Source of the DNA: Mollicutes bacterium | GTDB taxonomy: Bacteria > Bacillota_I > Bacilli_A > Izemoplasmatales > Izemoplasmataceae | Assembly (NCBI GenBank): GCA_003552925.1 | Contig: PUOX01000024.1 | Coordinates: 1-64,000 of the forward strand | Direction: 5' to 3' | Length of the DNA stretch: 64,000 bases | Part shown: positions 28,856 through 43,300 of the stretch, one piece after another | Numbering within the stretch: the stretch's first letter is position 1 | How the letters are laid out: every line of letters begins with the position of its first letter | Notes under the pieces: model-generated | The model's input: the letters and a program-made list of their open reading frames with translations, nothing else | Told to the model about the DNA's origin: nothing | Databases searched by the model: none | Program-made: the position numbers and the translations under genes

Positions 28856-31387
28856 CTATGAATCTTTTGGAATGTCTTCTATAAGAATCTCGGATGCGGC
28901 TTCGTCGGTCAGTTCGGGTTCGGAGGGTAGTGTTTTTTCAGCTTCTTCGTCGTCATGAGCCGGAACGACGGCGACGCTGGCGATGGTGTGCGCTTCGTGA
29001 AGACGCATCAGTCGGACGCCTTGAGTGGCTCGCGAACTACAGGATATTTGCGAAATCGGCAAGCGTATCATCGTCCCTTTGTCCGAGAAGAGGATCAAGT
29101 CCTCATCGCCCTGGACGCCTTTCAAGCGGACAAGTTTTCCGTTTTTCTCTGTAATGTTGAGGGTTTTGACGCCTTTTCCGCCTCGGTTTTGCGTGCGGTA
29201 CTCGCCAACTTCGGTCCGCTTGCCATAGCCGTTTTCCGTGACAATCAGTATCTCGCAGTTTTCGTTTTCGACCAAAGCGACCCCGACGACGTGGTTCTCG
29301 CCGACAAGTCGGATGCCGCGAACACCGGTCGCTACGCGTCCCATCGGGCGGACGTCTTGTTCGTTGAAGCGAATCGCTTTCCCGTTGCTCGCGCCGATGA
29401 CGATGTCCTGATCGCCCCGGGTGAGCTTCACATCCAGCAACTCGTCGTCTTCGCGCAAGTTGATGGCACGGATGCCCGAGGTGCGGATGTTTTTGTATTC
29501 GTGGGTGTTGGTTCGTTTGACCAAGCCTTGTTTGGTGACAAAAAAGAGGTATTGGTCGTCGTCAAAGCTTTTTATGGGGGCGACAGCCTGCAGTTTTTCG
29601 CCGTCTTCAAGCTCCAAGATGTTGACAAGTGGCAACCCTTTCGACGTGCGTCCGAAAACGGGAATCTTGTATCCCTTGATTTTGTAGACACGGCCGTAGT
29701 TGGTGAAAAACAACAAGTAATCGTGGGTGGAGGTGTAGACGATGTGCTCGACCGCGTCGTCTTCATGCATTTTGATTCCCGTCATGCCTTTGCCGCCACG
29801 GTTTTGCCTGCGGTACGTCTCGGCGTTCATCCGCTTGCAGTATTCGGCTTGGGTGATGGTGATGATGACGTCCTCTTCGGGGATGAGATCTTCGTCTTCT
29901 AGATCCAAATCCAGCGACAGCGAAATCGAAGTGCGGCGCTCGTCCCCGTATTGGTCGCGGATGGCGATCAAGTCTTCTTTGATGGTTTCGAGTTTTTTCT
30001 CCTCGCTTGCGAGGATGGCTTCGTACTCGGTGATTTTTTCTTTGAGCTCTTGCAGCTCTTGGTCGATTTTTTCGCGTTCAAGGCCGGTGAGTTTGCGAAG
30101 TCGCATCTCGAGAATCGCTTTTGCTTGCGCTTCGCTCATCGAAAATTTCTCCATCAGCTGCACTTCGGCATCGTCGTAGGCGTTTTTGATGACTTCGATC
30201 ACTGCGTCGATATCAGCTAGCGCACGCAACAGACCTTCAAGAATGTGCGCACGAGCTCGGGCTTTGTCGAGTTCGTATTTTGTTTTTCGGGTGAGAACTT
30301 CGACTTGGTGGTCGACATAATGGCGAATGGTGTCTTTCAGAGAAAGGACTTTGGGCTTCCCATCCATCAGCGCGAGCATGTTAATGCCGAACGATGTCTG
30401 CAAGGGGGTATGTTTGTAAAGGTTGTTCAGGGTGACTTCGGCGTTGACATCCTTGCGAAGTTCGATGATGATCTTGATGCCGTCGCGGTTGGATTCGTCG
30501 CGAAGGTCGGTGATGCCTTCGATGCGCTTTTCCTTGGCCAAATCGGCAATTTTTTCAATCAGTCGGGTTTTGTTGACTTGATACGGGATTTCGGTAACTG
30601 TGATGACTTGTTTCCCTGTCGGCGTTTTGGTGATGTCGGCTTGGGCGCGGACTTTGACCGAACCTGTGCCGTTCCGGTAGGCTTCGCGCAAACCGGAAAT
30701 TCCGGTCACCATGGCGCCTGTAGGAAAGTCCGGACCTTGAATGTGTTCCATCAAATCGTCCAGCGTCAAATCGTTGTCGTCGATATAGGCCAAAATGCCG
30801 TTGACGACTTCGGTCAAGTTGTGGGGAGGGATGTTGGTCGCCATGCCGACGGCGATGCCTGTTGCGCCGTTGACGAGAAGATTGGGGAATTTGGCGGGCA
30901 GGACCGCGGGTTCTTTCTCGGTCCCGTCGTAGTTCTCGACGAAATCCACGGTTTCTTTGCGGATGTCTTTGAGCATCTCGACGGAGATTTTGCTCATTTT
31001 CGCTTCGGTATAGCGCATCGCCGCCGCCCCGTCCCCATCGATGGACCCGAAGTTTCCGTGTCCGTTGACTAAAGGGTAGCGGTACGAAAAGATTTGGGCC
31101 ATGCGCACCATGGCGTCGTAGATGGCCAAATCGCCATGGGGATGGTACTTACCCATGACATCGCCGACGATGCGGGCCGATTTCTTGTAGGCTTTCTCGG
31201 GGTGCACGCCCAGTTCGTCCATGCCGTAAAGAATTCTCCGGTGAACGGGTTTCATGCCGTCACGCACATCGGGAAGGGCGCGAGAGACGATGACGCTCAT
31301 GGCGTAGGACATGAACGAAGTCTTCATTTCGCTGCTTATGTTGATGTCGTTGATTTTGTCGAAATCCGTTGGTTTCATTGCGTCCAT
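28856..31387 (-). CDS. gyrA: DNA gyrase subunit A
   Basis: [32 protein letters not shown]-terminal beta-pinwheel. Confidence 0.97.
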   Translation of the reverse strand: MDAMKPTDFDKINDINISSEMKTSFMSYAMSVIVSRALPDVRDGMKPVHRRILYGMDELGVHPEKAYKKSARIVGDVMGKYHPHGDLAIYDAMVRMAQIFSYRYPLVNGHGNFGSIDGDGAAAMRYTEAKMSKISVEMLKDIRKETVDFVENYDGTEKEPAVLPAKFPNLLVNGATGIAVGMATNIPPHNLTEVVNGILAYIDDNDLTLDDLMEHIQGPDFPTGAMVTGISGLREAYRNGTGSVKVRAQADITKTPTGKQVITVTEIPYQVNKTRLIEKIADLAKEKRIEGITDLRDESNRDGIKIIIELRKDVNAEVTLNNLYKHTPLQTSFGINMLALMDGKPKVLSLKDTIRHYVDHQVEVLTRKTKYELDKARARAHILEGLLRALADIDAVIEVIKNAYDDAEVQLMEKFSMSEAQAKAILEMRLRKLTGLEREKIDQELQELKEKITEYEAILASEEKKLETIKEDLIAIRDQYGDERRTSISLSLDLDLEDEDLIPEEDVIITITQAEYCKRMNAETYRRQNRGGKGMTGIKMHEDDAVEHIVYTSTHDYLLFFTNYGRVYKIKGYKIPVFGRTSKGLPLVNILELEDGEKLQAVAPIKSFDDDQYLFFVTKQGLVKRTNTHEYKNIRTSGIRAINLREDDELLDVKLTRGDQDIVIGASNGKAIRFNEQDVRPMGRVATGVRGIRLVGENHVVGVALVENENCEILIVTENGYGKRTEVGEYRTQNRGGKGVKTLNITEKNGKLVRLKGVQGDEDLILFSDKGTMIRLPISQISCSSRATQGVRLMRLHEAHTIASVAVVPAHDDEEAEKTLPSEPELTDEAASEILIEDIPKDS

Positions 31388-31399
31388 ATGCTTTCGCTC

Positions 31400-34380
<2,981 letters not shown>

Positions 34381-34388
<8 letters not shown>

Positions 34389-34602
34389 GACCGGCTTCGA
34401 TACGGAAAGACGTTTCGTCTTCCATCGTCACCACGGAACCGGGATAGAGTTTTCTTCCACGACGCGTTTCGATTTCCCCATCGACACGGATGCTTTGGGT
34501 TTGCAAAATGCTTTTGACTTCACCACCGGATGAAGCGATATCGATGTATTTTAAAAATTGCCCTAACGTAATGTAAGGCGTTGTGATTGTGACAATCTTC
34601 AT
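34381..34602 (-). CDS. yaaA: S4-domain protein YaaA/YlmH-like
   Basis: ITLGQFLKYIDIASSGGEVKSILQTQSIRVDGEIETRRGRKL; between dnaN and recF. Confidence 0.9.
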
Positions 34603-34639
34603 CCTACCACTCTTTCTTATATATTATTATGCTATATAT

Positions 34640-34668
34640 ATTATATAATATAGTAAAGAGAAAGACAA
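34640..34668 (-). promoter_or_regulatory. Promoter of yaaA-recF-gyrB-gyrA
   Basis: TTGTCT (34663-34668) - 17 nt - TATAAT (34640-34645), in an AT-rich tract. Confidence 0.55.
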
Positions 34669-34688
34669 CGCTCCAGCCTTGATTTGGT

Positions 34689-34718
34689 CAAAAAAAAAAC
34701 CACATTTCAGTGGTTTTA
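34689..34718 (-). terminator. Intrinsic terminator overlapping dnaN stop codon
   Basis: Minus strand TAAAACCAC-TGAAAT-GTGGTTTTTTTTTT. Confidence 0.75.
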
Positions 34719-35840
34719 GTCGGTTTTTACCGGTAGGACAAGCTGCAGCATGTCTTCGTCGTATTCACCCGTCATGACAAAGGGGCGGATTTCACCGGTA
34801 AACTTCACGGTCACTTCGCTGGAGTTGAAAACTTTGAGTGCTTCAAGTACGTATTTTGAGCTGAACGCGATTTTTATCGGCGAGCCGACAATCTCATCGA
34901 CCGGGTGAATCTCTTCGAGCACGCGACCGATTTCCGGTGAATTTGAGGAAATCTCCACGACGTTGTCCTTGCGGACGTTCAGTTTGACGATTGCGTTTTG
35001 GCCGTCGCGGCTTGAAAGGAGACTTGCACGTTCTATGGAGGTGATTAGCTGCTCTTTGTTGAATTTGATTTGCACCGGGTATTCTTGAGGAATCAGTTTG
35101 CCGGTTTCGGGGTAGTTCCCTTCCAAAAGTCTTGAAAGGAAGAGAACGTTGTTGTATTTGAAAAGCACACGGTTTTGGTCGAAGTGCACTTCGACTTCTT
35201 CTTGGTTGTCTTCCAGGATTTTCATGAGTTCTTCCAGGCTTTTTCCGGGAATGACGACGTTCATGGGGTCGTAGGTGTCTTCAAGGGCGATTTTTTTCTG
35301 GCTCAACCGGTAACTGTCCGTCGCAACGCCTTCAAGTTCTTGACCATCGATTGTAAAATTGACGCCGGTGAGAATCGGGCGGTTTTCAATAGAAGAAGTC
35401 GCAAACGCCGTTTGACGGATGATGGTCTTCAAGGTGCGAACTTTGATTTTGAGCACATCGTCTTTTTCCTTGAAGTGCAGTTCCGGATAATCTTCCAAAT
35501 CCAAAAGGTTTAGCGTAATGTCGGAGTGATCCGCTTCGATGCGTAATAGATTGTCTTCGCCTTCGGTTAGAGAGATTGTTTGTCCATCGAGTTTCCGTAC
35601 AATCTCTATAAAATATTTTCCAGGAACCAAGACTGTTCCCTCTTTTTCCACTTCCAATCCGTTGTCTTCAAGCTGGACTTTGATAGAAATGTCGGAGTTG
35701 CTGGTGGTCAAGACCATCGTTTCATCTTTTACTTCGAGTTTTATGCCTTGCAACGCGGGATTCGGTGTTTTGCTCGAAAGTGCCTTTTGAGCGATTAAAA
35801 GATGGTAAAGAAGCTTGTCTTTGTTTACCTGAATGCGCAT
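34716..35840 (-). CDS. dnaN: DNA polymerase III subunit beta (sliding clamp)
   Basis: MRIQVNKDKLLYHLLIAQKALSSKTPNPALQGIKLEV...; C-terminal LVLPVKTD. Confidence 0.97.
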   Translation of the reverse strand: MRIQVNKDKLLYHLLIAQKALSSKTPNPALQGIKLEVKDETMVLTTSNSDISIKVQLEDNGLEVEKEGTVLVPGKYFIEIVRKLDGQTISLTEGEDNLLRIEADHSDITLNLLDLEDYPELHFKEKDDVLKIKVRTLKTIIRQTAFATSSIENRPILTGVNFTIDGQELEGVATDSYRLSQKKIALEDTYDPMNVVIPGKSLEELMKILEDNQEEVEVHFDQNRVLFKYNNVLFLSRLLEGNYPETGKLIPQEYPVQIKFNKEQLITSIERASLLSSRDGQNAIVKLNVRKDNVVEISSNSPEIGRVLEEIHPVDEIVGSPIKIAFSSKYVLEALKVFNSSEVTVKFTGEIRPFVMTGEYDEDMLQLVLPVKTD

Positions 35841-35966
35841 GCGATCACCTCTACATTATTTCTTTTTGTTTTTATTATTGGTTATTAGGGACGGTGGAAA
35901 TGTGGAAAAAACTTCCCTTACCTTTCAATTATACCACAATTTAAGCGGTTTATGCGATGGAATTTG

Positions 35967-37355
35967 TTACTTTTCTCCACATTTATGCTTTAGTTTTTCG
36001 ACATCGACATGAACATTTTTGTCGAGTTGAAGATCGTTGCCGATTTTTTCGACGGAATGCATCACGGTGGAATGGTCACGATTGCTGAAGTAAGAGCCGA
36101 TTCGCTTATAGGGAAGATCGAACATTTCTTTGATTAAGTACATGGCGATTTGCCTGGGGTACAAATATTGGCGGGCGCGTTTTTTGGAAACGAGGTCGCT
36201 TGTGGAGATGTTGTAGTAGTCGCTGACGACGCTTAAAACATTGCGGACTTTGTCGCGGACAAAGTCTTGGTTGTTCCGTTTGGGTCGCACAAGATTCTCC
36301 AAGGCGATTTCTGCGTTTTTGATGGTAAAATCGTAATCGAACGCGGTACAGTAGAAAAGGACACGCTTCAACGCGCCTTCAAGTTCACGGACGTTGTTGT
36401 CGAAGACGCTGGCGATGTATTCGATCACTTTGGCGGGCATGAGGTTGGTTTCGCTTGTTTCCGCCATGAGTTTCTTTTCGAGGATTTTGATGCGGTGGTC
36501 CAAATCGGGCCGGTTGATGTCGACGGTGACCCCCCAAGAAAAACGCGACGTCAGGCGTGACATGATATCGCGTAAATCGGACGCTTTGCGGTCGGAAGTA
36601 ATTACGATTTGTTTTTGTTCGTTATGAAGTTGTTCGAAAAGCTTGAAAAATTCTTCTTGCGATTTTTCCTTTTTGGCCAAAAACTGAATGTCGTCAACCA
36701 AAAGGACGTCCACGTTTCGGTACATGGAGTTGAATTCGTTGTATTTTTTCTTGCTTGAATAGCGCACGTAGTCTTCCACGAACTGGTCGGCTTTCACATA
36801 CAAAACCCGCTTGTTGATGTCGCCTTCAAGGATGTAGTTGCCGACGCATTGCATCAAATGTGTTTTTCCTAGGCCGACATCGCCGAAAATGTAAAGAGGG
36901 TTGGCGACGATGCCCGGCTGGTCGGCGACTTTGATGGAGGAAGTGTAGGCCAAACGGTTGGAATTGCCAACAACAAAATTGCTGAACGTATAAGAGGGGT
37001 TTAGGTTCGAACGGACATACCGCTCTTTTTGTTCAACGTTTTCGGGCGTACGGATGTCATAGCTTTTTGCATTGTTCAGTTCTTCCTCTGCCTGCTCTTT
37101 GGTGATGATCCGATACTCGTAGCGCTCATCGACATAGTTTTCGAGCAAGCGATTCATGCGTTGCAAATAAAGCAGCTCGATCCGCCGCTTGATAAAATCG
37201 TTTTCTACGAGGAGGTAAATGAAGTTGTTTTTTACTTTGAAAACCGAGTCGACTGAATTGAATATCTCCTCGTAGGTGTTGTCTTCAAGCTGCATCTCCA
37301 GCTGCCCTTTGACTTCCTGCCATATATTCATATGTTCATGAACATGTTCTTGCAT
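35967..37355 (-). CDS. dnaA: Chromosomal replication initiator DnaA
   Basis: NPLYIFGDVGLGKTHLMQ, VDDIQFL, SYFSNRDHSTVMHSVEKI. Confidence 0.98.
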   Translation of the reverse strand: MQEHVHEHMNIWQEVKGQLEMQLEDNTYEEIFNSVDSVFKVKNNFIYLLVENDFIKRRIELLYLQRMNRLLENYVDERYEYRIITKEQAEEELNNAKSYDIRTPENVEQKERYVRSNLNPSYTFSNFVVGNSNRLAYTSSIKVADQPGIVANPLYIFGDVGLGKTHLMQCVGNYILEGDINKRVLYVKADQFVEDYVRYSSKKKYNEFNSMYRNVDVLLVDDIQFLAKKEKSQEEFFKLFEQLHNEQKQIVITSDRKASDLRDIMSRLTSRFSWGVTVDINRPDLDHRIKILEKKLMAETSETNLMPAKVIEYIASVFDNNVRELEGALKRVLFYCTAFDYDFTIKNAEIALENLVRPKRNNQDFVRDKVRNVLSVVSDYYNISTSDLVSKKRARQYLYPRQIAMYLIKEMFDLPYKRIGSYFSNRDHSTVMHSVEKIGNDLQLDKNVHVDVEKLKHKCGEK

Positions 37356-37655
37356 GGTGGATCACCCCCGTTAACGTGTTTCTATTCTAGCACACCGATT
37401 TGAGAAAAAAAACAAAAATTTATCAACAAAAAATGTGGAAAACTTTCTGTATCCACATAGATTTTCACAACATCGTATCATCAATAAATGGCTTTGATGC
37501 TTGCAAAAACATGTATTGAACATTTCCACAAAACCCTTTAATCTACATTTTCACATTTCCACATTCGCGAATGTAGAAAGGTTGAGATTATGCCGTTTTT
37601 GAATGTGGAAAACTACTTTGAAATCTTTACAATCCGGAAGGACAAGAAAAATCGG
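37356..37655. other. Putative oriC with clustered DnaA boxes
   Basis: TGTGGAAAA at 37434 and 37604; GTATCCACA at 37449; ATTTCCACA at 37522 and 37555; AT-rich tract 37400-37433; dnaA/rpmH flanks. Confidence 0.88.
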
Positions 37656-37684
37656 TTGACACACGAAGAGGAATTGTATATAAT
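37656..37684 (+). promoter_or_regulatory. rpmH promoter
   Basis: TTGACA - 17 nt - TATAAT, fully consensus. Confidence 0.88.
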
Positions 37685-37723
37685 TTGAAAGCGTGGTTTT
37701 TATTGATGTTAGGAGGTGCCCTC

Positions 37724-37858
37724 ATGAAACGCACATATCAGCCAAACAAGCGTAGAAAAAACAAAAAGCACGGCTTTCGCAAAAGAATGTCCTCTCCTAG
37801 CGGGAAACGCATTCTCGCAAGACGCCGCAGCAAAGGTCGCACCCGTCTTTCGGCCTAA
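37724..37858 (+). CDS. rpmH: 50S ribosomal protein L34 (absent from supplied ORF track)
   Basis: [53 protein letters not shown]. Confidence 0.98.
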   Translation: MKRTYQPNKRRKNKKHGFRKRMSSPSGKRILARRRSKGRTRLSA

Positions 37859-37892
37859 AAACGAATCCTTAAAACTTTAATCTTACACCTGC

Positions 37893-37929
37893 AAACACCT
37901 GAAAAGATTCGTTTTTAGGTGTTTTTTTA
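37893..37929 (+). terminator. Terminator-like hairpin between rpmH and rnpA
   Basis: AAACACCT (37893-37900) / AGGTGTTT (37917-37924) followed by a T-run. Confidence 0.6.
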
Positions 37930-37952
37930 TTCCGATGAGGACGTGATGGAAC

Positions 37953-38288
37953 TTGAAGAATAAGTACCGAATCAAAAAAAACGATGAAATCAAAGCGCTC
38001 CTCGACCAACGACGGGTGCGGAAAAATGCGTATTTCAGCGTGTATGCCTCGAAAAACACGCTTTCGCATTTCCGTTATGCGCTCAGCGTCTCGAAAAAGC
38101 TAGGCAAAGCCGTGAAGAGGAACTTGATCAAACGCAGGCTTCGCATGATTGTTCACGAAGCCGACATCCAAGAGAACACGGACGTTTTCATTATCGCGCA
38201 CGTCCAAGCCGCGAAGCTATCGTATCGCCAAATGAAACAGGAATTGTACAAACTGTTTAGAAAACACAATATAGGAGTGAAAAAATGA
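37953..38288 (+). CDS. rnpA: Ribonuclease P protein component
   Basis: MKNKYRIKKNDEIKALLDQ...LSVSKKLGKAVKRNLIKRRLRMIV; TTG start. Confidence 0.93.
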   Translation: MKNKYRIKKNDEIKALLDQRRVRKNAYFSVYASKNTLSHFRYALSVSKKLGKAVKRNLIKRRLRMIVHEADIQENTDVFIIAHVQAAKLSYRQMKQELYKLFRKHNIGVKK

Positions 38289-39142
38289 AACGAACAACGA
38301 AGATTTTCATGATGGTCGCCGTCATGTTCATGGTGCTGACACTATCAGGGTGCGACACCGAACACTACAACATGCCGATTGGTGAAGGCGGAGGGTTCGG
38401 TTGGGTGCAATGGATCGTCGCCCGAATCGCCGATCTCATCTACAACATCAGCCAAGCCGCGGGTGGGCATTACATCGTAGGCTTGCTTGCCGTCACAATC
38501 CTGATTCGTGTTGTCGGTTGGCCGATTTATTCGAAGAGCACCGCCATGAGTGCCAATATGCAAATCGCTCAGCCGGAAATCGAACGGCTCAAAGAGAAAT
38601 ACCAGGACAAAAAAGACGAAGCCAGCCAACGCAAAATGCAGCAAGAAATGTTGGAGATTTACCGCAAGTACAACATTAACCCTCTAGGCTGCTTGCTTCC
38701 GTTTTTGCAGATGCCGATCTTCATCGCGATGTACCAAGTCGTTCGCCGAATCACTATGACCGACGCATACGCAAACTTGAACTACCAGTTCCTTTGGTTT
38801 GATTTCGAGGCGAATCCTGAAGGATTCTCGCTCATGCAAAACTGGCAATTCTTCCTGATGGCCGGCCTGGTCGGGATAACGATGTTCTTTTATCAGCGTT
38901 ATGCCATGAAACGCCCCGAGTATTTGCAAAACAAGAAGTATCAGTCCGCCCAGCAAGAACAGACCCAAAAAACGATGAAATATGTCATGTATTTCATGGT
39001 CATCATGCTGACAAGCATCGCGTTCACCAACTTGGGCATCGCCTTTTACTGGGTAGTGGGGAACCTCTTCCAGTTCTTACAAACGAGCGTCAACCGAAAA
39101 CAGCAGTACAAGAAATTCTTTGCCGATAAAGAAACGGCTTAG
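38285..39142 (+). CDS. yidC: Membrane protein insertase YidC/OxaA (lipoprotein type)
   Basis: Lipobox LTLSGC; NPLGCLLPFLQMPIFIAMYQVVRR. Confidence 0.95.
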   Translation: MKRTTKIFMMVAVMFMVLTLSGCDTEHYNMPIGEGGGFGWVQWIVARIADLIYNISQAAGGHYIVGLLAVTILIRVVGWPIYSKSTAMSANMQIAQPEIERLKEKYQDKKDEASQRKMQQEMLEIYRKYNINPLGCLLPFLQMPIFIAMYQVVRRITMTDAYANLNYQFLWFDFEANPEGFSLMQNWQFFLMAGLVGITMFFYQRYAMKRPEYLQNKKYQSAQQEQTQKTMKYVMYFMVIMLTSIAFTNLGIAFYWVVGNLFQFLQTSVNRKQQYKKFFADKETA

Positions 39143-39150
39143 GAGTGGCC

Positions 39151-39765
39151 ATGATGAAAACTGTAACCTTTGAAGCCAAAAGTCTTGAAGACGCAAAACA
39201 ACAAGCGGAAGGGCTTCTCCGCGTGCAACGCGATTACATTGACCTCGAAACGGTTGAAAAACGAGGCATGTTCGGGTTCAAAAAGACCTATCAAGTGAAA
39301 GCCTTTATCAACGTCGAGCCCGCAACGTTCGGGCAAGACTTGCTTCAAACACTCTTTTCCGACATGGGCATCGAGGCGACCATTGAAGTCGAGACCCCCA
39401 ACGAAAACGAGGTTCGTTTTCAAATCGACACCGAAGCGAACCCCGTCTTAATCGGCAAAAACGGCAAGACGCTCGACAGCCTTCAAATCTATATGCGAAA
39501 TTTGTTGAACCTTTTCACCGACAGCCGTTTGATCGTGTTTGTCGACATCGGCGGATACAAGGAAAACCGGCGGCGGCAACTAGAGATTCTCGCCACGAAA
39601 ACCGCGAAGGAAGTCGCCAAAACCAAAACGTCCGCCAAGCTCGACCCGATGAACGCTTACGAACGCAGAATCATTCACACCAAGCTTGCCGATTGGCGTG
39701 ATGTGGTTACCAAAAGCGAAGGCGAACGCCAACAGCGTTACGTCGTCATCAAACCCAAAGAGTAA
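39151..39765 (+). CDS. jag: Jag/KhpB RNA-binding protein (Jag-N, KH, R3H)
   Basis: LIGKNGKTLDSLQIYMRNLLN KH motif; PMNAYERRIIHTKLADW R3H; downstream of yidC. Confidence 0.94.
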   Translation: MMKTVTFEAKSLEDAKQQAEGLLRVQRDYIDLETVEKRGMFGFKKTYQVKAFINVEPATFGQDLLQTLFSDMGIEATIEVETPNENEVRFQIDTEANPVLIGKNGKTLDSLQIYMRNLLNLFTDSRLIVFVDIGGYKENRRRQLEILATKTAKEVAKTKTSAKLDPMNAYERRIIHTKLADWRDVVTKSEGERQQRYVVIKPKE

Positions 39766-40313
39766 TGAAACTGATTGTCGGTTTGGGCAACCCCGGCAGG
39801 AAATACGCCCGCACTCGCCACAACATCGGCTTTCTCTGCGTAGAAGCGTTCGCCAGTCAACACGGTTTGACGTTCAAGCGCCAAAAGAAAGTTTTCGGCG
39901 AAGTGGCCACCTACAAAAACGCGATCCTGCTCAAGCCAAAAACCTACATGAACAATTCCGGAAACAGCGTCCAATCCGCCATGCGCTATTACGACATAGA
40001 TGTCGACAATCTTCTCGTCGTATACGATGATTTGGACCTTCCGACCGGAAAACTGCGCTTGCGTCCCCAAGGCAGCGCAGGCGGGCATAAAGGCGTCCAA
40101 TCCATCATCGCACACCTAGGCACGGACGCTTTCAAAAGAGTGCGCTTCGGCATTGGCTCTCCCGAAAACGCAGACCCCCGCAATTACGTATTGAGCCGGT
40201 TTCACAAAGAAGAAGGCGATGAGGTCATCGAGAGCATCAACACCGTAAAAGAGATCATCGCCAAGTTCGCTGAAGGCGAACTGTTCAACGCCATCATGAA
40301 CACGTTCAATTGA
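39765..40313 (+). CDS. pth: Peptidyl-tRNA hydrolase
   Basis: MKLIVGLGNPGRKYARTRHNIGF, KPKTYMNNSG, YDDLDLPTGKLRL. Confidence 0.97.
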   Translation: MKLIVGLGNPGRKYARTRHNIGFLCVEAFASQHGLTFKRQKKVFGEVATYKNAILLKPKTYMNNSGNSVQSAMRYYDIDVDNLLVVYDDLDLPTGKLRLRPQGSAGGHKGVQSIIAHLGTDAFKRVRFGIGSPENADPRNYVLSRFHKEEGDEVIESINTVKEIIAKFAEGELFNAIMNTFN

Positions 40314-40384
40314 CAACGGAAAACCGCAAACACGCGAACACCCCCGCCTATCGGGGTTGTTCGCTTGCGTGCGTGGAGGAAATT

Positions 40385-43300
40385 ATGGACCACTTGCTTG
40401 CACACTTGAAAGAGACCGAGTACTTTCAAACGCTTTTGCGCAAGGTTCGTTCCAAAAGAACCGTCGAACTCTCCCATGCGACCGACGCCCTGGGTGTTTT
40501 TCTCGTGTACGCGCTTTTCAAAGAACTCAACCGGGACGTGTTGGTTGTGAACCACAACCTTTATCACGCGCAAAAAACCTACGACATCTTAAACGAGCTC
40601 AACAACGCCGCGGTGTCGTTTTTTCCGCAAGATGAGTTTTTGACCACCGACATGCTCGCGATGAGCGAAGACTTGAAATTTCAAAGGCTCGACACCATCA
40701 AAACCTTGTTGGGGCAAGAGAAAAATTTGGTGGTGACGCACACCACGGGGCTTCTTAAGTACATGCTTCCGAAAGAAACGTTCGCGGAGTCTTACAAGAC
40801 TTACCGGGTCGGAGACGACGTCAACTTTGAAGCGTTCATGAAAACTTTGACCCAATTGGGCTATCAAGCGGCATCCAACGTCGAAAAGGCCGGGGATTTC
40901 GCGCAAAGAGGAAGCATTGTGGATCTGTTCCTTCCGGGGCATACGCATCCTGTGCGCATCGACTTTTTCGACACGGAAATCGATTCCATCCGCACGTTCA
41001 ACGTCAACACGCAACGTTCGTTAGACAAGATCGAATCGTTCACCGTCGTTCCCCGGGCCGAGTTTTTTTACGACGAGACTACGCTATCCACCATAGAAAA
41101 AAACGTTCAAAGCGCTCTCAACAAGGGCGAATACTCCGAAGCCACCATCCGGCGGGTGCAAGAGGAGCTTGAAGATCTCAACCACTACAACAACCTCGAC
41201 AAACTCGCTAGGTACATGGCCTTTTCCGACAAAACTCCGGTCACCATTGCCGACTACTTGCACGAGCCATTGCTGATTACCGTCAATCATGAGCGCATCG
41301 AAGCGTCGTACGCGCAAATTCGTGAGGATCTCGCATCGTGGATGGTTGAAAACGGCGATTACCCCAAGCTCGGCTTCTCGTTCATGAAAGATTTGGACCG
41401 GATTCCTTACGAAAAACGTGTGGCCATCAATCCGCTGCCAATGCGCGCCACCTCGCAGGAAACCTTTTCCTTGCGGGCGAAAGAAAGCATTCGTTACGGC
41501 AACGATGTACGCATGCTCATCAAAGACCTGAAACGCTACGAAGGGCACGTCACGGTGCTCATCACGTTGAGCGACGGGAAACGGATGGAAAAGCTGAGCG
41601 ACGTATTGGAAGGAAAAGTGTCTTTCAAGATTCTCGGCGCTGAAGACCCTCTCTTTGAAAAAGCCATCAACCTCACGGTTTCGGAAAATCCTTTGTCTTT
41701 CGAATGGTTCGACACATCGTTCGTCCTTCTTTCCGACCGTGACATTTATAAGGAAATCACGCCCACTCACAAAAAGAAACGGCGCAAAGTCTTTAAAGAC
41801 AGCGAAACCATCTCCTCGGTCAAATCTCTAGAAAAGGGCGATTTGATCGTTCACTACGACCACGGCATCGGACGCTTTCTCGGTGTTGAAACGATGGAGG
41901 TCCAAAACACCACCAACGATTACATCGTCATCGCCTACCGCGGTGACGACAAACTCTACATTCCCGTAGAAAGCGTGCACTTGATTCAAAAGTATGTCTC
42001 CCACGAAGGCGTAACCCCGCGACTCAACAAACTAGGCAGCGCCGAATGGGCAAAAACTAAACGCCGGGTTCGTAAAAAGGCCAAAGACATCGCCAAACAC
42101 CTCATCGACCTCTACGCCAAGCGGCAAAAGGCCCAAGGCTTCGCCTACAGCGAAGACAGCGATCTCATGAGCGCTTTCGAAGCGGAGTTCCCCTACGAGG
42201 AAACCGAAGACCAGCGCCAAGCCATCGAAGAAGTGAAACGGGATATGGAAAGTCCACAACCGATGGACCGCCTCATTTGCGGAGATGTTGGCTATGGTAA
42301 GACGGAAGTCGCTTTGCGGGCCACCTTCAAAGCGGTTTTGGACAACAAACAGGTCGTGTATCTTGCGCCTACGACCATTCTCTCGCGTCAGCACTACTAC
42401 ACCTTCAAAAATCGTTTGGAACAACACGGCATCAAGATCGCCCTGCTTAACCGCTTTGTGCGGAAGCAAAAACAAAACGCCTTCCTCGAAGGGATTGAGA
42501 AAGGCTCCATCGACGTAGTCATCGGAACGCATCGCTTGCTTTCAAAAGACATCAAATACAAAGACTTGGGCCTTTTGATCGTCGATGAGGAACAACGCTT
42601 CGGCGTTGAGCACAAAGAACGCATCAAGCAATTGAAAACCCAAGTCGACGTGCTTTCTTTGTCGGCCACGCCCATTCCGAGAACGTTGCAAATGGCCATG
42701 ACCGACGTCAAGCAAATGAGTTTGATCGAAACACCGCCAAAAGACCGTTTTCCCGTTCAAACCTACGTGTTGCGCCGAAACGACCACGTCATCAAAGATG
42801 CCATCGAACGGGAACTCGCAAGAAACGGGCAGGTCTTTTACCTGTACAACCGTGTTGAGCGCATCGAAGAAATCGCCGACAAACTGCGACGTTTGGTTCC
42901 CGACGCCCGTTTTGGCGTCGCACACGGACAGCTGAACCGTATGCAGCTTGAAAAAGTGATGCGCGCGTTTTTGGATTACGAGTTCGATGTGTTGGTTTCG
43001 ACCACCATCATCGAGACAGGGCTCGACATCCCCAACGCGAATACGTTGATTGTCCACGATGCTGACCGTCTCGGCCTTGCGCAGCTATATCAGATTCGCG
43101 GACGCGTGGGCCGGAGCAACCGCATCGCCTACAGTTACTTGATGTATTCGAAGCGAAAACAGCTAAACGAAGAAGCCGCAAAGCGTCTGCAAGCCATCAA
43201 GGAGTTCACCGAACTCGGCAGCGGCTACAAGATCGCCCAACGCGACCTTGCCATCCGCGGCGCCGGCGATTTGCTCGGTACCGAGCAATCAGGCTTCATC

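Noticed and set aside
37854-37924. H-type pseudoknot from the two rpmH-rnpA stems
   Set aside because: The loop that would have to cross the 11-14 bp first stem has zero length, so the stems are more likely alternatives.
40310-40384. N-terminal extension of mfd overlapping pth
   Set aside because: ATG 40385 has a GGAGG RBS and matches the usual Mfd N-terminus.
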